NCBI GenBank assembly: GCA_947501625.1
Contig: CANMWN010000001.1
Coordinates: 755,319-819,318, forward strand
DNA: 64,000 bases
DNA from: an uncultured Flavobacteriaceae bacterium
Lineage (GTDB): Bacteria; Bacteroidota; Bacteroidia; Flavobacteriales; Flavobacteriaceae
Reading direction: 5' to 3'
Positions 19,268-28,820 of this stretch are shown here, in pieces. Position numbers and translations under genes: made by a program. Position 1 is the first letter of the stretch, and each line of letters opens with the position of its first letter. The notes beneath the pieces are model-generated. The model did no database searches, had not been told where the DNA came from, and saw only the letters and a list, made by a program, of their open reading frames with translations.

Positions 19268-20515
19268 TTAGATTTCAATAAGTTTATTAAATACTTCTTT
19301 TGCTATTTCTTTTTCATTTCTTATTGTATTTTCATTTAATACATCTACAAATCCAAGTTTACATTTATTAGTTTCTTTATTTTTTGGGATATGATGATAT
19401 TCTCCAAAAATACTATCCTCTTGATTGACTCTTGGATATAATAACATGCTCTTCTCTGATTTCCAAAATAAATTATAAGCAAACATTTGTTTTAAATCAT
19501 CATCAGAAGGTTTATGAGAACTTACTATTTTCCATTTAGTATCAATAATAAATGTTTCTTTTAACTCATTTTTAATTACAATATCTGGTCTTATTCTTTT
19601 GTTTTCCCAAAATTTCTCTGAATTTTGTGGAGAAATATAATAACCTAAAGGCTTATTCTTTTGTAAGACTCTATAAATATACTCTTCCCATAACTTATTC
19701 ATATCAAATAATAATGTTAGCATATTATCATTACCTGAATTTAAGTTTGGAGAATAATTTAAGATTATCATTTTTGCTATATCAATAGCCCTATTGTATG
19801 GTTGAGATTTTCTATTGACGATTAGTTTTTCAAAATGAGATGAAGTAATATTAATTACTTTAAAATCTGAAAATTGAAATAAGATTCTATTTAATTTATC
19901 TTTTAAAGTAGGACTGACAAAAGAAGTTAAAATTTTTAATGCTTTAAATATAATTTGATGTAATAAATGATTGGTGTCATACATTTGATGCTCACAAAAA
20001 AAACGTTCTTTATGTACTATGTTTTTTTGAATGTTTTGGGAGAAAACTAACTTACCTTTTAATGCTAATTGATTACTTTGAACTTTTCTATATTTCTTGA
20101 TTAACCCTTTTTTTATTAAACCCTCTACTTCGTTTAAATACATTTCATAGTAGATCTCTAAAATGGAATTATATCTTTTCTCTAAGGCAGTTTCTGAAAT
20201 ATTATCAACATTTATATGCTTACAGACTTTTAGCATACTTAACAACACATTTTGCCAAGTTTTTTTTTGAGTGTTTGAATTTGAATTATTTTGATCTGCT
20301 TTTGGAAGAATTTCGACTGTTAATCCTCCAATTTGAATGACACCTACGTAACTATTAAATTTTATTCCTTTGTGAATTATTGTATAATATTTGTTATCAT
20401 TTTTTTCATTAAACTTTACCATAGCATTAAAATGACTTTCAGTAAAATCATTTTCTTTATTATCAAACTTTAATTTTTGATATTCAAATACTTGTATAAG
20501 GCTTTTATTACTCAA
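19268..20515 (-). CDS. mcrC: McrC-like endonuclease subunit of an McrBC-type restriction system
   Basis: McrC carries the nuclease activity and stimulates the McrB GTPase in restriction of modified DNA. The 415-residue protein has the N-terminal McrC fold (VGVIQIGGLTVEILPKA) and a middle helical region (RYNSILEIYYEMYLNEVEGLIKKGLI...LKGKLVF). The C-terminal PD-(D/E)xK nuclease has RIRPDIVI with the metal-binding aspartate and FIIDTKWK with the D-x-K pair. LWEEYIYRVL is typical of the family. The ATG follows the stop of the McrB-like gene by 2 bases, and this is the last gene of the five-gene operon. Confidence 0.9.
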   Translation of the reverse strand: MSNKSLIQVFEYQKLKFDNKENDFTESHFNAMVKFNEKNDNKYYTIIHKGIKFNSYVGVIQIGGLTVEILPKADQNNSNSNTQKKTWQNVLLSMLKVCKHINVDNISETALEKRYNSILEIYYEMYLNEVEGLIKKGLIKKYRKVQSNQLALKGKLVFSQNIQKNIVHKERFFCEHQMYDTNHLLHQIIFKALKILTSFVSPTLKDKLNRILFQFSDFKVINITSSHFEKLIVNRKSQPYNRAIDIAKMIILNYSPNLNSGNDNMLTLLFDMNKLWEEYIYRVLQKNKPLGYYISPQNSEKFWENKRIRPDIVIKNELKETFIIDTKWKIVSSHKPSDDDLKQMFAYNLFWKSEKSMLLYPRVNQEDSIFGEYHHIPKNKETNKCKLGFVDVLNENTIRNEKEIAKEVFNKLIEI

Positions 20516-20517
20516 TT

Positions 20518-23508
20518 TTAATTATTGTTGTAAATTGAAATAAAAGATTCTGCACTCCAATTATTAGAGTCTTTAATTAGAAAAATAGATTTCTCTCTTA
20601 AATTTTGAGCATCTTCGTATTTTTCTGAAAAATTGTTAGCAAATTCAACCTTATCTTTATCTTCTTTTAATTCTATAAATTCACTTCCAAGCACTAAGCC
20701 TATTTTACCATAATTTCCGAAGAAATATTCTTCTAATAGTGGTATTACATTCTTTTCAAATGTTCGTTTTAAATCATTAATATTTTTAATATTTATAAAA
20801 TAAGAATGCCCTATTTTATGATCTTTGTCTATTAATAACTCTATTCTATCATTTATTGTTTTTAATAGTTTTCTGATGTCAATTTCTTCAACTTCTTCTT
20901 TAGACAAAACTTCTATATTTGGAGTTACTTCCGTGAATGAAAATCTTCTTCTTAATGCAGTGTCTAAAGCCTCTACACTTCTATCCGCCGTATTCATAGT
21001 TCCAATAATATGTAAGTTGCTCGGAACTTTAAATAGTTCTTTTGAATAGGGAAGAGCAACTTCAATTTCTTCATTTGCACCACTACGTTTATCTTTCTCT
21101 AGTAAAGTAATTAACTCTCCAAAAATTCCAGAAACATTACCTCTATTAATTTCATCTATTATTAAAACATATTCTTTAGTCTTTTCATCATCTAATTTAG
21201 AGAATTTACTTTCTAAATCATCAATTTTAATATCATCGTTATTAAATTGATATATGGTTTGTTGAGATATTTTTTTGTCTACAAATAAACTTGGATTAGC
21301 ATTGAGATTCGTTGCAATCCATTCCACATCTCGAATGTGATGATAAGGAAAACTTGGAAATCTTTCATACTTGTATTCCCCTTTAATAATTCCAATTGCG
21401 TCAATAATATTATTACCCAATGAAACTAATACTATATCACCTTTTTTCATCCAGTATTTAAAAGCATGAGTTGCTGTTAAACTATATGAAGATTTTTCTA
21501 CTTCTTCTGGAAATAGATTTTGAAACTCTTGTTTATATGTTTTCCAATCCTTTGAATTAATCTGATCTAAATTATTATTACCTCCATAACCAAGCGCTAT
21601 TTGATTGTTTTCTATACACCAATCATGAACATCTTTGCGATTTTTCCCACCAAGACTCATTTTAAAATAGTTACAATTCTTGAAGTCAGTATTATTAATA
21701 TTTTGTCTTACTTCTCCTTCAACTCCTCTGGCTTTATTGGATAAAAGTTTGAAAATTCCATCTTCTACTTCATAAATAACTTTATTATTTTCTGTCTTTG
21801 GCTTTATACCTTCAACAAAATCTTCATAACTCATTGATTGATGAAATGTTGTGAAAACAATTTGACCTTGAGAAACTAGGTCTTTGTATCGATTATTTAA
21901 AACAGTCCTACTTTTTGGAACAATCCCATCAATAATTTTTAGAGCAATCTCTTTAGTTCTATAAGTTTTTCCAGTTCCAGGAGGACCATAAAGAATTTGA
22001 TTTAAAGGTTTAGGGCTTGATTTTTTAATAAGACCTAATTTTTCTTTAAAAAAAGAAATGAAATTAGAGTAGCCTTTTCCTTCGTGTATAAAAGAAGTCC
22101 TTTTCTTAAATTCAAACCTACTAATCTTTGATAATTTTATTAAACACTCGTCTGTTAAACTTGGAAAGTTTTTATCATTTAAGTAAAAAATTAAATACTC
22201 TTCAAGATTGTCAGAATAGACCTCTATTGTTGAATCAGCATAATTGTTTTTGCCTAAATATTCTATATATTCCTCTTTAATTTCTGATATATTATAACTG
22301 CCCATAATATTGCTCTTTTTTTGTTCTTCATTCCAAATCCATGCCTCGTAGGATAATTGGTAAAAAGGCTTGTTGGTTTTTGATTTAATTTGTTTTAGTA
22401 TATCTAGATAATCCTCAAAAGTTCTAAATTTAGGATTTATACCAAATATATTTTCTAAATATGGTTTTGTAGGTGCATTTATAGGGAAGTATTTTTCTGG
22501 ATTAACATTAAATAGAGCTTCTGTTAATTTTGTTCTTGCAATACCCCTTATTTGAAGTAACTCTTCAAAAGAATCATTACTAATTTCATCATTTAAAACT
22601 TGAAAGTAAAAAGACCATAATCGTTCAATTTCATTATTTACCCTTAATTTTTTATAAGGAAATAACCATACTTTTTGCGCATTAGATGATGGAATCCCAC
22701 ACTCATCGGTTGGATAATGTATTTTTAGTTGTGTAGCAATACTTCGTAAAACTTCTAACCTTCTTTCTGCTCCATATTTATATATATAGCAAAAAAATGT
22801 AAAAGGATCTATAACTGTTAAATCAATATCTAAATCATTTTCTTCTTTATCCGAAAAACCAGTTACTCCTGCTTTTTTTAAAATTTCTATTAGTTGTAGT
22901 TGGTTGTCTTTATGATTTTTTAAATAATTGGATATTTCAAGATGTGTTTTAACCCATGTAAATTTATTATCATCATTTGATTTGAAATTGGAATAATACT
23001 CCTGAAGTAATTCAAGAGCTTTTTTATAATTCCCTTTTGATTTTGAATATTCATCAGAAAAAGTATTTTGTTTTAATATTCCTTTTTTATCACCATGTAT
23101 TTCAAAACCGTGAAGAATTTTCATGACTTCATAACCACCACCTTTTTCACTAATATCGATATTTCTCTTTAGAACTTTAATTTCAATTGCTCTATGACTC
23201 ATTGAGTCTTTTAGATATGCATATATTATTCTAACTTTATCTGGAATATTTGAAAGAACCTCAAAATTATGTTTTTTTATAAAGTTATTCGTTGGTTGTC
23301 CTCCTGCTAGGTTAGGTATAGGTATATCAGGATAATTAGATTCAATATATTTTGCAGCATATTTATAAACTAGTTTCGGAGGGTAACGTTTATTATTATG
23401 GAACACATCATATTTTGTGCTATTATTTTTAGATTCCCAAGATTCATTATCTAAAAATTCAAAGGCATGTACAAACGCTTCTTCCCAATACTTATCTTCT
23501 TGACTCAT
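20518..23508 (-). CDS. mcrB: McrB-like AAA+ motor protein with ScoMcrA-type N-terminal domain and an EVE-like insertion
   Basis: This 996-residue motor should translocate DNA and recruit McrC. Residues 1-90 look like the ScoMcrA N-terminal head domain: KYDVFHNNKRYPPKLVYKYA, then LAGGQPTNNFIKKHNFEV. Residues 230-400 form a helical region also seen in McrB relatives. The AAA+ core has Walker A GPPGTGKT at 508-515 and FHQSMSYEDFVEGIKP. Walker B VLIIDEINRGN comes only at 781, followed by the MNTADRSVEALDTALRRRF sensor region. The extra 170 or so residues between them (about 605-770) resemble an EVE-type modified-base reader, ending in GDIVLVSLGNNIIDAIGIIKGEY and an aromatic WIATNL segment. Its ATG overlaps the stop of the preceding gene (TAATG). 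Confidence 0.88.
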   Translation of the reverse strand: MSQEDKYWEEAFVHAFEFLDNESWESKNNSTKYDVFHNNKRYPPKLVYKYAAKYIESNYPDIPIPNLAGGQPTNNFIKKHNFEVLSNIPDKVRIIYAYLKDSMSHRAIEIKVLKRNIDISEKGGGYEVMKILHGFEIHGDKKGILKQNTFSDEYSKSKGNYKKALELLQEYYSNFKSNDDNKFTWVKTHLEISNYLKNHKDNQLQLIEILKKAGVTGFSDKEENDLDIDLTVIDPFTFFCYIYKYGAERRLEVLRSIATQLKIHYPTDECGIPSSNAQKVWLFPYKKLRVNNEIERLWSFYFQVLNDEISNDSFEELLQIRGIARTKLTEALFNVNPEKYFPINAPTKPYLENIFGINPKFRTFEDYLDILKQIKSKTNKPFYQLSYEAWIWNEEQKKSNIMGSYNISEIKEEYIEYLGKNNYADSTIEVYSDNLEEYLIFYLNDKNFPSLTDECLIKLSKISRFEFKKRTSFIHEGKGYSNFISFFKEKLGLIKKSSPKPLNQILYGPPGTGKTYRTKEIALKIIDGIVPKSRTVLNNRYKDLVSQGQIVFTTFHQSMSYEDFVEGIKPKTENNKVIYEVEDGIFKLLSNKARGVEGEVRQNINNTDFKNCNYFKMSLGGKNRKDVHDWCIENNQIALGYGGNNNLDQINSKDWKTYKQEFQNLFPEEVEKSSYSLTATHAFKYWMKKGDIVLVSLGNNIIDAIGIIKGEYKYERFPSFPYHHIRDVEWIATNLNANPSLFVDKKISQQTIYQFNNDDIKIDDLESKFSKLDDEKTKEYVLIIDEINRGNVSGIFGELITLLEKDKRSGANEEIEVALPYSKELFKVPSNLHIIGTMNTADRSVEALDTALRRRFSFTEVTPNIEVLSKEEVEEIDIRKLLKTINDRIELLIDKDHKIGHSYFINIKNINDLKRTFEKNVIPLLEEYFFGNYGKIGLVLGSEFIELKEDKDKVEFANNFSEKYEDAQNLREKSIFLIKDSNNWSAESFISIYNNN

Positions 23509-25211
23509 TATTTTGTTGTTAATTTTCTAAAACCTCTAATTATTTGAAATATAAAAACACCTAATATAATTCTATGAACTAAATCTAAAAAATGAAGCCA
23601 ACCACTATCAATAATACCATAAGTTGAAGAAAATTTTCTTGCAGGATTAAATAGTTGCCAAAAGACTTTAAGATTATTAGTAAATTCGGACAATGTATTA
23701 TATAAATCCTTCCAACTTTTTGAAAAAGTATAATCTAATTCTGTAGAAAATATAGGTAACATTATAAGGTAAAATCCTAAAGTTATAAGAAATATAATCC
23801 AAGTAGGTTTCCACCAACTAAGACCAAAATTATTAGTTTGACTGACTGTCATTATTAGTTTATCGCTTCCCTTGTAATCTTTCCCGCTACTTTTCAATTC
23901 ATTTCTATAAGCCTGCATTTCTCTCGCTTTAAACAATAAACTATCAATTTGATTTCCAGAACTAGAAAGTGCGTGTTTTAATTGCCTAGAAATTTCACGA
24001 ATACCTCTTTGCCTTTCTTGTTCAGTTGAATTAGAACCAATTTCGAGTTTATCGTTTTCAAACCATGTAACATTAGATGTCTTAATTCTATCTAATAAAC
24101 CATTATTGATTCCAATTTTATCAAATGAAGAAAAATCAAATTCATTGAATCTTGCTGAACCTAGATCACTATCAGTAAAATAAAGCGGGCTGTTATTTGT
24201 AGCAGAACATTTACTAAAACTTAAATCGCTATAGTTGGTAAAATTATTGAATAATACGAATCTAAAAATTATTCTTTTAAATAATAATTTTAGATTTTGA
24301 TTAATTCCAGACACATGTAATTCATCAACATTCCATCCTTCAAAACTAGCAATACCCTGAAAACTAGGAGAAAATCGTAATGTTATTTTATCTATTGATT
24401 TACCAAGACCATTAAAATCAATACCCTCTACAAATTTAGCTTCAGTAATAAAGATCTCATTACAAAATGTTTTGTTTGTTCCATGAAGATCTCTGTTTTC
24501 TAGTTTGGCATTTTTATTAAATACATCTCGATGTATGAATACACCTTTAATTCGTGATCCATCAATATTAAAAGTGCCATTAAAGATATTGTCATTTAAT
24601 GTAAAACTTGTAGGACATGTTATATTCCAAAATTTAACCCATTCTCCAATTTCACAAGTTATTAGAGAAACATCTCCATCTAGTGTACTTACTCTTAAAT
24701 TTTTCGTTATTGAAGTTTTCCTTAAATGCAATTCAAATTTACCATTATGAATATCTAAAATTGTTTTTATTGTACTGTCTTTAATTCTAAGACCACCATC
24801 AATTGTCGAAGTGTTAACTTGTACACGATCAAATTCAGAATTATCGTTAATAATAAAAGCTCTCTTTAAATGATTATTATATGCAATAAATACCTGTTCA
24901 CCCCTACATTTAGATAATAAAACTGTACAGTTATAAGGATTCGTTGTTTCTTCACTATCTGATGAATTAACCTCATTAAAAACTATACCAGAATTAAATT
25001 CACAATCAAAGAATGCTAATCCGTGTTTCAAATTAACATTGTTGATTTTTACTAATTTTTTGAATACTACATTTTTAATAATTCTAAAATTCCAGTTTAT
25101 TACACTTGCATCGAGATTTACTTCAAAATCTATTTGGTATTTTTCACCTAGCAATTGATTTTCTTTTAAATTATTGTAAAATTGTTCCGGTCTTAAATTA
25201 AATCGTATCAT
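23508..25211 (-). CDS. Beta-helix/pentapeptide-like membrane protein of the defence operon
   Basis: I do not recognise a named family. The first 380 or so residues of 567 are short repeating strands of about 20-25 residues, rich in phenylalanine and asparagine. Examples are FFDCEFNSGIVFNEV, IDGGLRIKDSTIKTILDI and FTLNDNIFNGTFNIDGSRIKG. They suggest a right-handed beta-helix related to pentapeptide-repeat proteins. A charged helical region (TEQERQRGIREISRQLKHAL...LFKAREMQAYRNEL) follows. Then come one strong membrane helix (WWKPTWIIFLITLGFYLIMLPI) and a second near the end (IILGVFIFQIIRGFRK). This arrangement resembles pentapeptide-repeat proteins with a two-helix channel-like tail. Its gene overlaps mcrB by one base, so it is translated together with it. 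A membrane-acting effector or a sensor is possible. Confidence 0.7.
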   Translation of the reverse strand: MIRFNLRPEQFYNNLKENQLLGEKYQIDFEVNLDASVINWNFRIIKNVVFKKLVKINNVNLKHGLAFFDCEFNSGIVFNEVNSSDSEETTNPYNCTVLLSKCRGEQVFIAYNNHLKRAFIINDNSEFDRVQVNTSTIDGGLRIKDSTIKTILDIHNGKFELHLRKTSITKNLRVSTLDGDVSLITCEIGEWVKFWNITCPTSFTLNDNIFNGTFNIDGSRIKGVFIHRDVFNKNAKLENRDLHGTNKTFCNEIFITEAKFVEGIDFNGLGKSIDKITLRFSPSFQGIASFEGWNVDELHVSGINQNLKLLFKRIIFRFVLFNNFTNYSDLSFSKCSATNNSPLYFTDSDLGSARFNEFDFSSFDKIGINNGLLDRIKTSNVTWFENDKLEIGSNSTEQERQRGIREISRQLKHALSSSGNQIDSLLFKAREMQAYRNELKSSGKDYKGSDKLIMTVSQTNNFGLSWWKPTWIIFLITLGFYLIMLPIFSTELDYTFSKSWKDLYNTLSEFTNNLKVFWQLFNPARKFSSTYGIIDSGWLHFLDLVHRIILGVFIFQIIRGFRKLTTK

Positions 25212-25219
25212 ATCATTTT

Positions 25220-25597
25220 TTAAACTAGCAATTTATTATCCCAAAGAGCCAAAACAACATCCATTTGGGAATTATGTTCTTTTTTATCTATAAATAGTTC
25301 TTTTTTTACATGTTCCCATAATTCCTTTTTAGAAAGAGTAGGGTTTGATTTTAGTATTTTCACAGCTGTAATTGCGTACTGCTTATTTAATTTTGATCGT
25401 GTATAGTTTCCTTTTGAAATTCCTTTTATTAAACCCTCTTCACACAAACCTAAAAAAGTGCTTTTTGGACAATTTTTTTCTCTTAAACTTTTGGTTTTAA
25501 ATATTTCTTTAGTTGCCAAAATCCAAGTTTCAATAGGGTTTCCATTTTTCACGACTGCTTTTTTTGCTGTTAATCCATATTCATTGTATCTATTCAT
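25220..25597 (-). CDS. Small conserved protein (DUF6979-like) of the defence operon
   Basis: This soluble 125-residue protein has the pattern ...NCPKSTFLGLCEEGLIKGI...NKQYAITAVKIL...NSQMDVVLALWDNKLLV. It matches my memory of the DUF6979 family, short proteins often found beside restriction systems. I give the family name with caution. There are no catalytic motifs, signal peptide or membrane helix. It sits 11 bases after the restriction-modification gene and 8 bases before the beta-helix gene, clearly inside the operon. It could be a regulator, specificity factor or inhibitor. Confidence 0.65.
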   Translation of the reverse strand: MNRYNEYGLTAKKAVVKNGNPIETWILATKEIFKTKSLREKNCPKSTFLGLCEEGLIKGISKGNYTRSKLNKQYAITAVKILKSNPTLSKKELWEHVKKELFIDKKEHNSQMDVVLALWDNKLLV

Positions 25598-25608
25598 GGC
25601 GATATTTT

Positions 25609-28539
25609 TTAATTATCCTCAACTATTGCAATCTCCTCTTCATTCAAACCATATAGTTCATAAACCATTACATCTATTTCTTTGTCAGTTTGGTCGATTT
25701 GGGTTTTTAAAGCAACTGCTTTTTGTTGTTCACTATTAAAATACTCTTCCCACTCGGCTTCTTCACTTAGACTTAGTTTGATTTTCTTTTTTGATAATTC
25801 CTTTACAAAATCACCATAACTCAGCAAATACCAATCTTGTATTTTTTTTGGTAACTTTTCTAAACTTTCAAATTTACGCTGAATTGTACGTTGAAATTTT
25901 GAAGTTATATCTTGTAAATCTTTATTAATTGAAAGCATTATGTCTGCTTTTTCTATAAAAGGTTCTTGATTCTTTTTTGAGATTTTTTTTATTGGAATCT
26001 CTTTAACTTGTCCAATTCTTATTTTTGGAAAAATATCAGTATTTGCAGCAAATTTTGTTTGATAATAAAACTGTATGACTAAAGAATTTAAAATTGATAA
26101 TATATATAATGGGTTAAAATCTTCTTCAATGTTTATTTTTATCGAGTATAAACTTCTGTTTTGTTGAGTAATATTATCATTAATAAATAGAGTAGTAATC
26201 CTATTGCCAGTTTCTCTAATAATAATTCTATTACCTTCGAAGTAAAAATTATTTTTTTTATATTTTTGATATGTAGATTTATTTATAAAACTATACTTTT
26301 TTATTCCGTACCTAAAGATATCTTCACCAGTCAAAAACTGAATGTCATTCAGAGAGTTTAACACTTTATCTTTTCCAATTTCAAGACCTCTCATTATTTT
26401 TGAAATGTCTTTAATTAATATAGTGTTTAGACATATTTTGTTAATTAAATTATTTCCTGGTATATAATTATTCCAATCCTGATTAATACATTTTTTATTT
26501 TTTAAAATAGTAATTGCAGTTGGCATTTGAACATCATCAAATATTTTATCTCCTTTATCTAAAATTTCAATTATTGTAGAATTATTTAACAAATATTCTC
26601 TTAGGGTAGTATACTTCATACCTTTTATGAATAAACTAGGAGTAATAAATGAAAAGAGTCCGTCTGGTTTTAGAATTTCCAATCCTTTTTCAAAAAAGAA
26701 TGCGTATAAATCTCCACATTTTTCAGTTTTGTAATTTTTATAAAATGTATCATTTGTTTGAACATATGGTGGATTTCCAATTACCACATCAAATCCACCT
26801 TTTTTAAACACTTTTGGGAATTGTTCTTGCCAGTTAAAGGCTTTGTCACCTGCAACTGTTTTACTATCTATTAAAGAGTTACCACATTTAATATTACAGC
26901 TTAAATCGTTTAATTTACGTCTTGGTTGTGCTGTGCGAAGCCATAAAGAAAGTTTGGCAATTTCAACACTTTCTTCGTTAAGGTCTACACCATATATATT
27001 GTTTTCAAGTATGGTAGTTTCAATATCAGCAAATACCAATCCACCTCCTAACACATTGGCTTTGAGTTCGTCAATATATCTATGTTCTTTTATTAAGAAG
27101 TCTAATGCTTGGTTTAAAAACGCTCCTGAACCACATGCAGGATCACAAATAGTAAGTTGCAATAGCCAATCTCTATAAGTGTCTAATAATTTTACTAATT
27201 CTAATAATTTCTTTTTTGATCTGTTTTTTCGACTTTTAAAATATTCTTCTTCTTTAAAACCAAGTTCTTGTTTTTTCTCTTCACATAGTTCACCAACAGT
27301 ATTTTCTACAATGTATTTTGTAATGTATTTTGGTGTGTAAAAAACACCATCTTTTTTTCGTTTACTTTTTTGTTTGTCAAAATCTCCACCTTCAATTTCG
27401 GCATTTACACTTTCAATCTCATTTAGTGAGTTTTCAAAAATGTGCCCTAAAATATTTACATCTACTTGACTCTCAAAATCATAGTTTGATAATTTTCGAG
27501 TATGTTTGGCTAATAGTTCATCATCAATAATAACAGCTTCAAGTATGGTGTCAGGTTTGAATAATCCACCATTGTAAGCGTATATTTCGGCTTTTTTGCC
27601 AGTTCCTTTTCTTCCTTTGTCTAAGAAATCAAAATAGAGTTTAAATCTATTATACAATGGAACAATTGCATCTAATTCTTTTAGTTTGTTCCAGTCGTCT
27701 AATATTTTTACAGTTGAGTTTGGTGGTAATAACCCTCTATCTTCTGCAAAAAAGATAAATAGAAATCTATCAATTAGTTTTTGAGATTTTTTAAAAAGTG
27801 TTCGTTTTACATTTTTTTCTAACTGTTCTAAATCTTTTTGTTCTGTTTCAGAAGAACTTTCAGAAGGGATTAACGACCTTAAATTTTTTGCATTTCGTTT
27901 TACTAAATCTCGATATAATTCACGTTTAAAAATAGAATAATCAGTATAAAAACCCTTTGTTATTTTTTCTTCAACAGTTATTGATTCTTCTTTTATTTTT
28001 AAAGGAAGGTTGTTGATAATATTATCTTTATGAAGGCATAAATACAATAGTTCAAAATCAATTTCTGTAAGTGTAAATAGATTAAATTCTAAAAATTCAG
28101 TTGCATCATTAATATAAAATCTAAGTTTTTCAAAATTGGAAGTAATCACATATACACATCCTTTTTGATTTGCCTTATAATCGAATGCTTGTCTGCGTAT
28201 ACTTTCTAAATCTTTTGTTTTTGTTCCTTTTAATTCAATAACACCTAAAGCAGTTCCATCTTTTAATATTGCTCCATCTGCTTTTCGAGAGTTGGTTTGG
28301 TTTTTATATTCTGCTACTAAATTGAAATTGGGTTTTGGACTTAATTCGTACCCTAAAATATTGACAAACAGTTCGGTTAAAAAAATACCTTGATATTCTT
28401 CTTCTTTAGAGTTTTTAATATTCTCTTGAATAGTGGCATTATGGAAATACTTACTATATTTTTTATAAGCCTTTTGAAGAATTTCTTTTTCTTGTAGTTT
28501 AAGATGCTTTTTTAATACAGAAACTTGGTATAATGACAT
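25609..28539 (-). CDS. Type IIG restriction-modification enzyme (fused nuclease, methyltransferase and specificity domains)
   Basis: One 976-residue chain should both cut and methylate DNA, like Eco57I/MmeI-type enzymes. The N-terminal PD-(D/E)xK nuclease is seen at KADGAILKDGTALGVIELKG (D88, E102, K104). A helical connector leads to the gamma-class N6-adenine methyltransferase with motif I DPACGSGAF at 466-474, FADIETTILENNIYGVDLNEESVEIAKLSLWL, and catalytic NPPY at 589-592. The C-terminal third should be the target-recognition region, with coiled stretches near ELSKKKIKLSLSEEAEWEEYF. It is the first gene of the five-gene operon. The motifs look intact, so it is probably active. The recognition sequence cannot be read off. 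Confidence 0.9.
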   Translation of the reverse strand: MSLYQVSVLKKHLKLQEKEILQKAYKKYSKYFHNATIQENIKNSKEEEYQGIFLTELFVNILGYELSPKPNFNLVAEYKNQTNSRKADGAILKDGTALGVIELKGTKTKDLESIRRQAFDYKANQKGCVYVITSNFEKLRFYINDATEFLEFNLFTLTEIDFELLYLCLHKDNIINNLPLKIKEESITVEEKITKGFYTDYSIFKRELYRDLVKRNAKNLRSLIPSESSSETEQKDLEQLEKNVKRTLFKKSQKLIDRFLFIFFAEDRGLLPPNSTVKILDDWNKLKELDAIVPLYNRFKLYFDFLDKGRKGTGKKAEIYAYNGGLFKPDTILEAVIIDDELLAKHTRKLSNYDFESQVDVNILGHIFENSLNEIESVNAEIEGGDFDKQKSKRKKDGVFYTPKYITKYIVENTVGELCEEKKQELGFKEEEYFKSRKNRSKKKLLELVKLLDTYRDWLLQLTICDPACGSGAFLNQALDFLIKEHRYIDELKANVLGGGLVFADIETTILENNIYGVDLNEESVEIAKLSLWLRTAQPRRKLNDLSCNIKCGNSLIDSKTVAGDKAFNWQEQFPKVFKKGGFDVVIGNPPYVQTNDTFYKNYKTEKCGDLYAFFFEKGLEILKPDGLFSFITPSLFIKGMKYTTLREYLLNNSTIIEILDKGDKIFDDVQMPTAITILKNKKCINQDWNNYIPGNNLINKICLNTILIKDISKIMRGLEIGKDKVLNSLNDIQFLTGEDIFRYGIKKYSFINKSTYQKYKKNNFYFEGNRIIIRETGNRITTLFINDNITQQNRSLYSIKINIEEDFNPLYILSILNSLVIQFYYQTKFAANTDIFPKIRIGQVKEIPIKKISKKNQEPFIEKADIMLSINKDLQDITSKFQRTIQRKFESLEKLPKKIQDWYLLSYGDFVKELSKKKIKLSLSEEAEWEEYFNSEQQKAVALKTQIDQTDKEIDVMVYELYGLNEEEIAIVEDN

Positions 28540-28820
28540 TTATAGCGACTTTTTTAGACTATAAATTTAAGAAAAATACTTTGTAAAAAAATTCAGATTA
28601 CTGATTATAATTATTTTTTAATTATGGTTGTTGATTTTGTAGCAGCTAGGTTGCTGTTATTATTCTTAGTGTTTTTCCTTTATTTATTAGGTTTAAATAA
28701 TACTAAACGAACATTGCTTCATTCGTTGTTGGAATAGTTGGTTCTTTTTCATTAATTTTAATCTGAAAACATTAAACAAGTATTATTTCTTTGTAATTTT
28801 ATAGTCCTCAAATTTTCCAA
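28540..28820. promoter_or_regulatory. Divergent intergenic region between the defence operon and umuC
   Basis: These 281 bases must hold the promoters for the defence operon (leftward) and for umuC (rightward). A short inverted repeat (AGCA-GCTAGGT-TGCT) lies near 28642. I see no exact TAnnTTTG match in a convincing position and no obvious LexA-like palindrome. No gene is visible. Confidence 0.4.
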
